Positions 1 through 7,695 of a stretch of 33,962 nucleotides of DNA are shown here, in pieces. Numbering within the stretch: the stretch's first letter is position 1; every line of letters starts with the position of its first letter. The stretch comes from SIG607 sp045592625. GTDB lineage: Bacteria > Bacillota > Clostridia > Oscillospirales > Acutalibacteraceae. The stretch is from positions 1-33,962 of the forward strand of contig JAZNVC010000009.1 in the NCBI GenBank assembly GCA_045592625.1, written 5' to 3'. Under the pieces are notes generated by a model that saw only the letters and a list, made by a program, of their open reading frames with translations, searched no databases and was not told the origin of the DNA. The translations under genes and the position numbers were made by a program.

Positions 1-6
1 CGGTTT

Positions 7-112
7 CAGTGATATTATATTCGCCCATTTAACTGTCCGAAGGACAATATCACTATGCGTAGCATAATATAACTGCGTAGCAATATCACTCGCCGCAAGG
101 CGAATATAACTG
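7..112. repeat. Array of tiny hairpins joined by ATAT(C/A)ACT linkers
   Basis: Four short palindromes follow each other: TGTCCGAAGGACA (34-46), ATGCGTAGCAT (55-65), TGCGTAGCA (74-82) and TCGCCGCAAGGCGA (90-103). Each is followed by an 8-nt linker that alternates ATATCACT (47-54), ATATAACT (67-74), ATATCACT (83-90) and ATATAACT (104-111). The left edge TTATATTCGCC (15-25) is the exact reverse complement of 99-109, so the whole unit could also close as an outer stem around the inner hairpins. It is not a CRISPR array, because the units differ and there are no spacers. I infer a repetitive palindromic element; function unknown. Confidence 0.75.
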
Positions 113-157
113 AGGCACCTTCCTTATGGAGGGTGCCTCAAATGAGTCCGTTTTTTT
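111..157 (+). terminator. Rho-independent terminator-like hairpin
   Basis: A 13-bp stem (111-123 with 128-140, one G-U pair) closes on a TTAT loop. A run of seven T at 151-157 follows after an 10-nt gap. It directly abuts the hairpin array. It would end a plus-strand transcript entering from left of the window. The gap between stem and T run is longer than usual, so it may be inefficient. Confidence 0.55.
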
Positions 158-350
158 AGGGTATTATCCCGCCATATAAACAACCTAAACAATTAAACGA
201 CAGTTTATATATATTTTTTTACTATATTAAAAAATAATTTTTTTTTAAATTTTAAATCTTTTATAGAATTGTTGTAGAGAATGTAAGAAAAACTGAAAAA
301 ACCCTTTGTTTATGCCTGTTTACGATATCTACAATCATATCTACAACGTC
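158..350. other. AT-rich gap with TCTACAA repeats downstream of vapE
   Basis: No gene is seen here. The stretch is very AT-rich with long A and T runs (about 205-265). ATATCTACAA occurs twice in direct repeat with a 12-bp period (325-334 and 337-346), immediately next to the vapE stop codon. A complementary GTTGTAGA lies at 271-278, so inverted pairing across about 60 nt is possible. These could be the end of a mobile element, iteron-like sites or a weak 3' structure; the sequence alone does not decide. Confidence 0.5.
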
Positions 351-1769
351 TTACTTTCTTCTTACCCAACCTCTTGCAGTACCATAATTTTCAATGTAAA
401 TGGGGCTTTTTGCTCTTTCCCAGCCCTCCATCTGTTGCATAATAAGACCGATTTCGGTGCTGTCCTTTTTGGTGGGGTGATTAAATTTTTCCTTTAATGC
501 GTTTTCCCAAATTGATAAAACGCATACTCTGTCTTTACCATCTAAGTACTCCCGTATTAAATCTATTCTGTAATCCATTTCGGTAGCATTTTCCTGCTGT
601 TCCTTTATTTCGTTTATAAGATTTCTGTTAGGAGTGGGGGAGAGTGTGCCCAACTGATAATAGACGTATGCCTCTGCCCAGCATTGCATTATGTAATGCT
701 TAATATATTTTTCGTTATCGTAAATTTCCTCACCGCTGCAGTTAACGGTAACGGGCAAAAAACGTCGGTTGCCTGTTTTGTCTGTTAAAAACTGCTTACG
801 GTTGGTGGTGCCTATAAATATGCAGGAGCGTTTGTAGTCCTGTGCTTTCTTTTCGTAAGGGCGTCTATAGTAGTCGTTCTGCCTTGTCAAATATGATTTA
901 ACCGCTTCAACCTCTTTGGATTTTGTAACGGCTATAAGCTCACCCAGTTCGCATATCCATTTGCCTCTGATAGCCTCAAGACCGTCTTTGCCCTCAATGG
1001 AAAACACTTCGCTATAGTACTCCTCCTCAATAGACAGCCATCTGACAATAGTGCTTTTGCCTTCGCCTTGCTTACCGATTAGTACGGGCACCGAGTCAAA
1101 CTTACAGCCCGGTTCAAATATGCGGTTAATACCTCCTGCAAATATAAGTCTGCTGACTTCGCTGACATATTCGCTTTTTTCACACTTTAAAATTTCACTT
1201 AAAAAGTTACCTATTCGCTCTTTTCCGTCCCACTGGATACACATAATCATAAGCTCTAAGGGGTTATATTTTCTCGTAAGAGCGATATTTAGTATGGCAT
1301 TGTCACACATTTGAGGATTATAAATACCGTATACACGGGAAATATATCCGTATGCTAAACTGTCATCGCTGTCCGTCCACAGTCTGTCCTTACCGTTTTC
1401 TCTTACGGTTACGGCATTTAAAAGGGTATTGAACCTGAGATTTTCAAAATAAGGCTCATTTTCCACAATATCCTCAAAATTAGGAAGACAGACTGCAACA
1501 GAATTATCCTCCTTTCTTATAAGGTCAAAACCGTAATCAATATAGCGGTTTTCCTTTATCTTTTCCTCCTTTCTCATTTTTTCCATTGCTTTTATTAAAT
1601 TGTTAGCTCTTGTCAGGCAACCCAGCATTTTTGCTCTTGCCCTGATATCTTCTATAAGACGGGTTTTTAAAAACTCGTCTCTTTTAGAAAATATGTATGA
1701 AAGAAATTCCTCGCTGAGCATTTCTTTTTCTGTTAGTTCGTGAATCTTTAAATTTTCTATAATTTTCAT
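351..1769 (-). CDS. VapE-family P-loop ATPase (phage/plasmid replication helicase-like)
   Basis: 472 residues. The C-terminal two thirds match the virulence-associated E (VapE) superfamily 3-like ATPase. A Walker A GKQGEGKS lies at about 232-239 and a Walker B-like segment WICELGEL at about 271-278. A GTTN sensor is at about 320-323, then an NRRFLPV motif at 334-340 that supplies the arginine finger in this family. The first 90 residues are charged and probably helical; no primase (AEP/TOPRIM) domain is seen, so this is the helicase-only form. Such proteins act in replication or satellite biology of phages and integrative elements. Here it stands alone: no integrase, excisionase, capsid or repressor gene adjoins it in the window. 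A LexA-like box sits at its promoter. It may be a remnant or a small autonomous cargo gene. Family assignment is firm; biological role is not. Confidence 0.85.
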   Translation of the reverse strand: MKIIENLKIHELTEKEMLSEEFLSYIFSKRDEFLKTRLIEDIRARAKMLGCLTRANNLIKAMEKMRKEEKIKENRYIDYGFDLIRKEDNSVAVCLPNFEDIVENEPYFENLRFNTLLNAVTVRENGKDRLWTDSDDSLAYGYISRVYGIYNPQMCDNAILNIALTRKYNPLELMIMCIQWDGKERIGNFLSEILKCEKSEYVSEVSRLIFAGGINRIFEPGCKFDSVPVLIGKQGEGKSTIVRWLSIEEEYYSEVFSIEGKDGLEAIRGKWICELGELIAVTKSKEVEAVKSYLTRQNDYYRRPYEKKAQDYKRSCIFIGTTNRKQFLTDKTGNRRFLPVTVNCSGEEIYDNEKYIKHYIMQCWAEAYVYYQLGTLSPTPNRNLINEIKEQQENATEMDYRIDLIREYLDGKDRVCVLSIWENALKEKFNHPTKKDSTEIGLIMQQMEGWERAKSPIYIENYGTARGWVRRK

Positions 1770-1796
1770 ATCCTTTCATAATATATTAGAACGTCA

Positions 1797-1822
1797 CGAA
1801 CGTTCGTTCTATATATATTATA
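1797..1822 (-). promoter_or_regulatory. LexA/SOS-like box overlapping the vapE promoter
   Basis: CGAACGTTCGTTCT at 1797-1810 fits the Gram-positive LexA (DinR) pattern CGAAC-N4-GTTC. The 12-mer ACGAACGTTCGT at 1796-1807 is also a perfect palindrome. On the minus strand a TATAAT -10 element lies immediately upstream (plus 1817-1822), so a bound repressor would cover the transcription start. No good -35 hexamer was found. The site could instead be the operator of an element-encoded repressor. Confidence 0.5.
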
Positions 1823-1857
1823 ACCTCTCAACTTGCGACATTCACCGACATCTTTTC

Positions 1858-1902
1858 AAAAAAACAGAGTTTTTCGCATTATTTTTTGCAAAAAACTCTG
1901 TT
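1858..1902 (-). terminator. Terminator of the fused ABC transporter gene
   Basis: AACAGAGTTTTT (1863-1874) pairs with AAAAACTCTGTT (1891-1902). On the minus strand the stem is followed by a T run (plus-strand A run, 1858-1864). It lies 8 bp past the transporter stop codon. Confidence 0.75.
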
Positions 1903-1910
1903 AATTTTAT

Positions 1911-4889
1911 TTATTCTGTTCTTAGTGCTACAACGGGGTCTTTTTTAGCAGCACTTCTTGAGGGGATAATTCCCGAAATTAAGGTGAGAAGTACACTTAT
2001 AATAATCAGTGTAACCGCTATCTCTATGGGCAGTTTTGCAGTTAAATTAGAAAGTCCTGTTAAATTATGAAGTATGGCATTTATGGGAATGCAGAGCAGA
2101 TAGGTAATAATAACACCAAGCAGTCCCGAACTAAAGCCAATTATAACCGTTTCGGCATTAAACATACTTGAAACGTTCTTTTTGGAAGCACCTATAGCAC
2201 GGAGTATGCCTATTTCTTTGGTTCTTTCCTGAACCGAAATCAGCGTTATAACCCCTATCATAATTGAAGAAACTATAAGGGAAACTGCAACAAAAGCCAC
2301 CAAAACGTAGGTTATTGCATTTATAATTGTTGTAACAGAGGACATCATTATTCCAACGTAATCGGTATAGGTGATTTTATAAAGTTCCTCAACCGAATCG
2401 TTATACTTTGCTATTACATCTTCAATAATATCCTTGTTTTCAAAGGATGAAGCATAAATATTAATGGTGGAAGGGGAGTCAAGGTCAATATAGCCCAGTT
2501 TTGCAAGATTATCCTTAAAGGTTGAATCGGAAAATTCTAAAACAAGGTCATAGTACTTTGCACACTCTTTTGTTGTATATTCCTTAATATCACCGCTTAG
2601 TGCATTAACAAGCTGATTTTGTCCCAAAAAGCTTAAATTTCTTTTAGTGGTTTGTGCATACTGAGTTTTTACCCCTTCGGTAACCATTTCTCTGTAAAGT
2701 TCGGTTAAATCCTCATCGGACATATCCTTAATATACCTTTTAACCTCGCTTTCTTTCATACCCATTTCTTTTTTAAGGGAATTAATAAGTGTGGTTTCTA
2801 TTTTTTCACGAGTAATGCCTTTCATAGCCTTTTCGACCGAATCGTTTAAGGTTTCATCATCAGGTATGCTCTTAATCTTAACGTAAATTTCAGCCTTTTG
2901 GCTTTTACTTAATGAGTCAACGTGATTTCTGAATATGGTTTCCTTTTCGCTGTCACTTAAATTTCCCGTACTTTCCTTAAAGGGAAGTCCCGTAAAAATA
3001 TCCCTTTCTTCATTGTTTAACTGTTCGGTTAAAGCAGGAGTATTTTTGGCCTTTTCGCTTATATATTCGGTTAGCAGATGGGTGTAACCTATAGACGAGC
3101 CCGAAAGCATAGCCGAAACAGCATTATCGTTAGGCTTTATAATGCCCGTAACCTTCAGAGGTATTGCATTATCGTAAAGATATTTAATACCTGCATTTGT
3201 ATCTCTTAAATCGGTATAAAGCCCTGTTTTTTCATCAATAATATAGCACTGACTGTTTAGTACGGTTTTAAATTCACGTTTACATATATCCTCATACGAC
3301 CAACGCTGAGCCTTAAACTCTATGGTTTTTTTATCTTCGGCAGCACTGATAATTGCATCAATATCTTCCTTGGATTTAAGACCTAAAGCATAAAGAGTAA
3401 TATCGTCAAGCTCGTTATTTTCGTCTAAAATAAGCAGAATTTCGTTATATGAATTAGGCCAAGAGCCATAAACCAAATCGTATTGCTCCTTTAAAATTTT
3501 GTTTATGGGTTCGCCATTATCACCACTTAACATTTCCTGCCACATTCCTGTGGTTGTTCCCACAGGCGAGAACATAGTCAGTGAAGAAGTGTTACTGTCG
3601 GTACCGACATCGTAAAAACTGCTCATAAACTTCATAAGCATTTCACTCATTAGTTCCTCGGTATCCGAAACTATAATCTGACCGTCAATATTTTTTGTAT
3701 ATATGAGCAAATCGTAGTTATAGGTGTATTTTACACCATTCATCGCTTCCTTAAAAGCAGGGTTATTATCCTTTTCTTTTATAAGAAATTCTTTAAATGA
3801 TTTTAAATCGTTTTCTCGGTTTTCAACCGAATTTAAGGTATTAACCAAATCGTAAAGAGCATCCTTTTGGTAAACTGCATCCTCGTTATGAGTAGAATGG
3901 CTTTCAGCCTGATTCATAAAGTTTTCCATAATTGAGCCTAAATCGTTGTGACTGGATTCAAGCATTAAGGGGTAGGAGGAAAGGGTATCTTCCTGTACGC
4001 TGTTTATAAAAGCGGTCATACCGTGTGAGACAGCGAAAATTAACGCTATACCTATTATTCCGATACTACCGGCAAAGGATGTGAGTGCAGTTCTGCCTTT
4101 TTTGGTGATTAAATTTTTAAGGGATAAACCAAAGGAAGTAAAAAGAGACATAGATGGCTTTTTAACCTTTTTGTCACTTTTAAGCACCGTTTCATTACTG
4201 ATTTCTTCCTCACAGGGAGGATTGCTGTCGGAAATAATTAGTCCGTCAAGCATTCTTATTATTCTTGTAGAGTACCGCTGGGCAAGTTCGGGATTATGGG
4301 TAACCATAATTACCAGTCTGTCCTTTGATATTTCCTTTAAAATATCCATAACCTGAGTACTTGTTTCGCTGTCAAGAGCTCCCGTAGGCTCGTCGGCTAA
4401 AATTATATCGGGGTCGTTAACTATGGCACGGGCAATGGCAACCCTTTGCATCTGTCCGCCCGACATTTCGCTGGGCTTTTTACTCAGTTGGTCGGAAAGC
4501 CCTACCAAATCAAGAGCTTTTTTTGCTCTGCTTCTTCGCTCTGTTTTTGAAACACCCGAAAGGGTGAGAGCAAGTTCTACGTTTTGAAGCACAGTTTGAT
4601 GAGGAATTAGATTATAACTCTGGAAAACAAAGCCTATTGAATGGTTACGATAGGAATCCCAGTCTCTGTCGGTAAAATGCTTTGTTGACCTGTTATTAAT
4701 AATTATGTCGCCGTCAGAATAGTTATCCAGTCCGCCGATAATATTAAGGGTGGTGGTCTTTCCGCAACCCGAAGGGCCTAATATTGAAACAAATTCACTT
4801 TTTCGAAAACTTAAATCAACACCTTTAAGGGCTTCAACACTCATACCGCCTGTGTTATACTCTTTTTTAATGTTTATTAACCGAAGCAT
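1911..4889 (-). CDS. ABC transporter, fused ATPase and FtsX/MacB-type permease
   Basis: 992 residues in one chain. The N-terminal ATPase has Walker A GPSGCGKT (about 38-45), signature MSGGQ (142-146), Walker B IILADE (162-167) and the H-loop histidine near 198, as in MacB/LolD-type ATPases. A first membrane helix follows at about 270-300, then a large extracytoplasmic region of roughly 550 residues. Three C-terminal helices follow, with the FtsX-family cytoplasmic motif ERTKEIGILRAIGAS between the first two, and a DPVVALRTE tail. I chose the ATG at 4889 because GAAAGGAAA precedes it at good spacing; an upstream in-frame ATG at 4928 lacks this. Family members are mechanotransmission-type exporters or lipoprotein and peptide extruders. 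No two-component system is adjacent, so the substrate (often antimicrobial peptides) is unknown. Confidence 0.9.
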   Translation of the reverse strand: MLRLINIKKEYNTGGMSVEALKGVDLSFRKSEFVSILGPSGCGKTTTLNIIGGLDNYSDGDIIINNRSTKHFTDRDWDSYRNHSIGFVFQSYNLIPHQTVLQNVELALTLSGVSKTERRSRAKKALDLVGLSDQLSKKPSEMSGGQMQRVAIARAIVNDPDIILADEPTGALDSETSTQVMDILKEISKDRLVIMVTHNPELAQRYSTRIIRMLDGLIISDSNPPCEEEISNETVLKSDKKVKKPSMSLFTSFGLSLKNLITKKGRTALTSFAGSIGIIGIALIFAVSHGMTAFINSVQEDTLSSYPLMLESSHNDLGSIMENFMNQAESHSTHNEDAVYQKDALYDLVNTLNSVENRENDLKSFKEFLIKEKDNNPAFKEAMNGVKYTYNYDLLIYTKNIDGQIIVSDTEELMSEMLMKFMSSFYDVGTDSNTSSLTMFSPVGTTTGMWQEMLSGDNGEPINKILKEQYDLVYGSWPNSYNEILLILDENNELDDITLYALGLKSKEDIDAIISAAEDKKTIEFKAQRWSYEDICKREFKTVLNSQCYIIDEKTGLYTDLRDTNAGIKYLYDNAIPLKVTGIIKPNDNAVSAMLSGSSIGYTHLLTEYISEKAKNTPALTEQLNNEERDIFTGLPFKESTGNLSDSEKETIFRNHVDSLSKSQKAEIYVKIKSIPDDETLNDSVEKAMKGITREKIETTLINSLKKEMGMKESEVKRYIKDMSDEDLTELYREMVTEGVKTQYAQTTKRNLSFLGQNQLVNALSGDIKEYTTKECAKYYDLVLEFSDSTFKDNLAKLGYIDLDSPSTINIYASSFENKDIIEDVIAKYNDSVEELYKITYTDYVGIMMSSVTTIINAITYVLVAFVAVSLIVSSIMIGVITLISVQERTKEIGILRAIGASKKNVSSMFNAETVIIGFSSGLLGVIITYLLCIPINAILHNLTGLSNLTAKLPIEIAVTLIIISVLLTLISGIIPSRSAAKKDPVVALRTE

Positions 4890-4968
4890 AGTAGTTTCCT
4901 TTCTTTTTTTATATATTTTAACACCCATTTGTTAATAATGTGTGTATTTTTTCCTGTTTTTCATATTA

Positions 4969-4997
4969 TTGACATCACAGTTAAAATTATATATAAT
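4969..4997 (+). promoter_or_regulatory. Consensus sigma-A promoter for the glycosyltransferase pair
   Basis: A perfect TTGACA (4969-4974) and a perfect TATAAT (4992-4997) are separated by exactly 17 bp. The transcription start would fall near 5004, about 25 nt before the first glycosyltransferase start. Confidence 0.85.
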
Positions 4998-5029
4998 ATT
5001 ATTGTATTTTAGTATTGGGGGAAGTTATT

Positions 5030-5926
5030 TTGAACCACAAAACATTAAGAGCCCAGACAATTTTATATCATAACGAGATAAGCGGTCTTGAAAAATCACT
5101 TTCAAGTTTATATAAAGCGGTTCAGGTTTCAAAGGAAAAGGGCGGAGCCATTGATTTTATCGACGTATATTACGGCGATGCCTCAAGTGAACCTATTTTA
5201 AGCGAGGAGCAAATTAACGCCTTTAACGAGAAGTTTAAGGATTATTTAAAGGTTACCTACACCTTTTTCGGTTTTAATTCGGGAACCTCCAAAGGTCAAA
5301 ACATTATGTTTAAGGACTGTAACACCGATTATTTTATGGCATATAATCCTGACGTTATAGTTTGTGCCGATTACTTTATAGAAATGCTAAAACCCTTTGA
5401 AAGAATGGAAAACGTAGGACTTGTCGAAGCAAAACAAAGCCCTCTTGAACATCCTAAGGAATTTGATGCTCTTACCGGTGTTGAGCCTTGGGGTGCTATG
5501 GCTTGTGTAATTATTCCCACCTGTGTTTACCGAGAACTCGGCGGTCTTGACGAGGATAATTTCTTCCTTTACTGTGACGACGTTGACTTTACCTGGAGGG
5601 TAAGGCTTTCGGGCAGAAAGGTTGTTTATCAGTCCAGAGCTTTTGTTTATCATTCTAAACACGTTGATAATGACGGTCACGTTGTACCAACAAACGCCGA
5701 ACTTTATTATTCTGCCGAAGCCTTTTTATTTATGTGTCACAAATGGTCTAATCCCTCGCTTCTTAAAAAACTTATTGCCATTTACGAAAACGGCACCGTT
5801 CATCAGAAAAAGGCACTTGCCGAATATAGAAGAAGAAAGGAAAACGGACTTCTTCCGACTCCCCTTGATAAAGAGCATAAAATAACAACCTTCAGCGGTT
5901 TTGGATATTCCAAAAACAGATATTAA
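5030..5926 (+). CDS. Family 2 glycosyltransferase
   Basis: 298 residues from the TTG start at 5030, chosen because GGGGGAAG (5017-5024) lies 5 nt upstream; a further in-frame TTG at 5015 overlaps that site. The protein has a GT-A type fold pattern. Features are an N-terminal Rossmann-like nucleotide-sugar region, an NPDV motif (about 106-109) in the place of the metal-binding DXD, and a distal acceptor and catalytic segment CDDVDFTWR (about 182-190). The last is typical of rhamnosyltransferase-like GT2 enzymes. No membrane helix is seen, so it probably acts on the cytoplasmic face on lipid-linked or surface glycan precursors. It is followed 13 nt later by a second GT2 gene and shares its promoter. 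The specific sugar is not deducible. Confidence 0.85.
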   Translation: MNHKTLRAQTILYHNEISGLEKSLSSLYKAVQVSKEKGGAIDFIDVYYGDASSEPILSEEQINAFNEKFKDYLKVTYTFFGFNSGTSKGQNIMFKDCNTDYFMAYNPDVIVCADYFIEMLKPFERMENVGLVEAKQSPLEHPKEFDALTGVEPWGAMACVIIPTCVYRELGGLDEDNFFLYCDDVDFTWRVRLSGRKVVYQSRAFVYHSKHVDNDGHVVPTNAELYYSAEAFLFMCHKWSNPSLLKKLIAIYENGTVHQKKALAEYRRRKENGLLPTPLDKEHKITTFSGFGYSKNRY

Positions 5927-5939
5927 TGTGGTGAAATTT

Positions 5940-7373
5940 ATGGATAAAAATTATAATCCCACCGAACATTCGGCGGTTAGTGATTTTCTTGAGGAATTAT
6001 ACTCAAAATACGGTAAAGAAAATGTTGAACGCTATATAAAGGGCGATTATTCATTTACAGAAAACGCACCTTTTCTTTCGGTAATTATGCGTACCCAAGG
6101 ACAGCGTCCCGAAGCACTGAGCGAAGTACTGCTGTGTATGTGCGGTCAAAGCGATATGGACTTTGAAGTGCTTGTTATGGGGCATAACCTTGACGAAACA
6201 GGCAGAGAGTCGGTACTTTCCATAATTAAAAATCTTCCCGATTTTATGGAGGGCAAGGTAAGACTCGTTGAGGTCAGCGGAGGAAACAGAACCATACCTC
6301 TTTGTCGTGGTTTTGAAGAAGCAAAGGGCAGATACGTTTCAATTTTAGATGATGACGACCTTGTTTTTGAAGACTGGGTTGAAGCCTTCCACAGTATTGA
6401 AAAAGATAACAAAGGCAAAATTCTTCATACCTACTGTGTTGCACAGGACTGGATGAACGTTAAGAATAAATTTGACGAAACGGTGCTTCTTTCGGTATCG
6501 GGATTCAGAACAATTTACTGTACCGATTTTGAGCTTATACGTCAGTTAAGCCAAAATTACTGTCCTACATTCAGCCTTGCTTTTCCCGTAGTGGCATATA
6601 AACTTTTAGGGATACATTTCGACGAAACTCTTACCACCACTGAGGACTGGGATTTTCTTATGCGTACCGCCCTTGTTTGCGGTGTAGCCGACAATCCCAC
6701 CATAACAGGTATTTACCGTATTTGGATTAATGCCGAAAACTCTGCAACCCTTCACAATAAAAAGGAATGGGATAACAACAGAAAGTATATTCAAAAGAAA
6801 TTTATGGATGATTCCATTCTTGTTCCCAAAAAAGATGCCTTCAGCATAATTGCAAAAAGCAGTAGCGACCTTTATTCATCAAGGCTTAATACCAATGAAT
6901 TCACTCTGCTTCTTGACGACGGTTCAGGCTTTATGTCACATCCCACCATTTCGCCCGAATTTACGGGAGAAAAGGGCAAATGGCACGCCAGAGTAAGTGA
7001 TTTTAAGGGCTTTGATAAAGTTAAGGCTATTAGAATTGACCCGCTGGTCAGCGGTACTATGACCATTAAGAATTTTTCTGTTCAGATAAAGGACGAAAAC
7101 GGAAATATAGTAGAAAGCAAAATCAATAAAAAACGCACCAACGGTGTATTTATGAAGAATATGGTGGCTTTTCTTGGTGATGACCCACAAATCCGTTACG
7201 ATATTAAAACACCTGCTAAACTGTCTTCCATTGTTTTCGAGTTTGAATTTTTCTATGACCTGCCCGAAAAATTCTTTAAGGGAGCAATTATTCGTTTTGC
7301 TTTTAAGCACTGGACTGCCTCTGCCTACAGAAAACTAAGGGGTATATTAAGATTAATTAAAGCTAAAAAATAA
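5940..7373 (+). CDS. Family 2 glycosyltransferase with C-terminal extension
   Basis: 477 residues from the ATG at 5940, preceded by GTGGTGA at 5-nt spacing. A GT2 catalytic domain spans about residues 45-260: SVIMRTQGQRPEAL opens the domain, ILDDDD (about 135-140) is the metal-binding acidic cluster, and TTEDWDFLMR (about 233-242) is the catalytic-base region. Residues of about 310-450 form a separate, beta-rich part of unknown function that looks like an accessory sandwich domain. The C-terminal tail is basic (RKLRGILRLIKAKK) and may associate with the membrane. With the preceding gene it forms a two-gene cassette that ends at a terminator. No flippase, polymerase or sugar-nucleotide synthesis gene is nearby, so it probably decorates an existing cell-surface polymer. 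Substrate unknown. Confidence 0.82.
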   Translation: MDKNYNPTEHSAVSDFLEELYSKYGKENVERYIKGDYSFTENAPFLSVIMRTQGQRPEALSEVLLCMCGQSDMDFEVLVMGHNLDETGRESVLSIIKNLPDFMEGKVRLVEVSGGNRTIPLCRGFEEAKGRYVSILDDDDLVFEDWVEAFHSIEKDNKGKILHTYCVAQDWMNVKNKFDETVLLSVSGFRTIYCTDFELIRQLSQNYCPTFSLAFPVVAYKLLGIHFDETLTTTEDWDFLMRTALVCGVADNPTITGIYRIWINAENSATLHNKKEWDNNRKYIQKKFMDDSILVPKKDAFSIIAKSSSDLYSSRLNTNEFTLLLDDGSGFMSHPTISPEFTGEKGKWHARVSDFKGFDKVKAIRIDPLVSGTMTIKNFSVQIKDENGNIVESKINKKRTNGVFMKNMVAFLGDDPQIRYDIKTPAKLSSIVFEFEFFYDLPEKFFKGAIIRFAFKHWTASAYRKLRGILRLIKAKK

Positions 7374-7382
7374 GGCTTAAAC

Positions 7383-7419
7383 GGGGCACACTTTTGCAGT
7401 GTGCCTCAGATATTTTTTT
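7383..7419 (+). terminator. Terminator after the glycosyltransferase pair
   Basis: GGGGCACAC (7383-7391) pairs with GTGTGCCTC (7399-7407), one G-U, loop TTTTGCA. A T7 run follows at 7413-7419. Confidence 0.8.
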
Positions 7420-7434
7420 ATTATATAAATTCCC

Positions 7435-7463
7435 TTGACAAAATTTCAATTTAATATTATAAT
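7435..7463 (+). promoter_or_regulatory. Consensus promoter of tRNA-Leu
   Basis: Perfect TTGACA (7435-7440), 17-bp spacer and perfect TATAAT (7458-7463). The tRNA begins 18 nt after the -10 element. Confidence 0.85.
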
Positions 7464-7481
7464 TACAAACAATGTAAATAT

Positions 7482-7568
7482 GCGGATATGGCGGAACTGG
7501 CAGACGCGCTAGATTCAGGTTCTAGTGAGGGCAACTTCATGCAGGTTCGATTCCTGTTATCCGCACCA
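7482..7568 (+). tRNA. tRNA-Leu (anticodon CAG)
   Basis: The acceptor stem GCGGATA (7482-7488) pairs with TATCCGC (7558-7564), followed by A73 and an encoded CCA (7566-7568). The anticodon stem CTAGA/TCTAG encloses loop TTCAGGT, giving CAG, which reads CUG. A long variable arm (class II) and the GGTTCGATTCC T-arm are present, as expected for leucine tRNA. It stands alone between its own promoter and terminator. I saw no repeat of its 3' end elsewhere in the window that would mark an integrated element. Confidence 0.95.
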
Positions 7569-7574
7569 AAAATC

Positions 7575-7598
7575 CCGTTCTCGTAAGAGGGCGGTTTT
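7575..7598 (+). terminator. Terminator of tRNA-Leu
   Basis: CCGTTCTC (7575-7582) pairs with GAGGGCGG (7587-7594) through a GTAA loop, with two G-U pairs, followed by TTTT. Confidence 0.7.
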
Positions 7599-7614
7599 CT
7601 TACTTTTCTTCGCA

Positions 7615-7643
7615 TTGATTTATTACCTAAATTATGCTATAAT
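7615..7643 (+). promoter_or_regulatory. Promoter of the heterodimeric ABC exporter
   Basis: TTGATT (7615-7620), 17-bp spacer, perfect TATAAT (7638-7643). The first exporter gene starts 52 nt after the -10 element, behind an AAGAAAGAAG purine stretch. Confidence 0.7.
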
Positions 7644-7695
7644 AACTCAGGCTATATAGAAATGTTTTATATAAGTAATAAGAAAGAAGATTATT

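Noticed and set aside
7..112. Possible CRISPR array
   Set aside because: Units are 16-22 nt, the stems differ in sequence, linkers are only 8 nt and no cas gene is present.
306..497. Small plus-strand frame at the vapE 3' end
   Set aside because: Mostly antisense to vapE and without a ribosome binding site; the N-terminal part is repeat sequence.
6936..7310. 124-codon open frame antisense to the second glycosyltransferase
   Set aside because: Shadow of a real gene with operon context; no start signals.
7482..7568. tRNA-Leu as an integration site of a genomic island
   Set aside because: I found no second copy of the tRNA 3' end and no integrase in the window.
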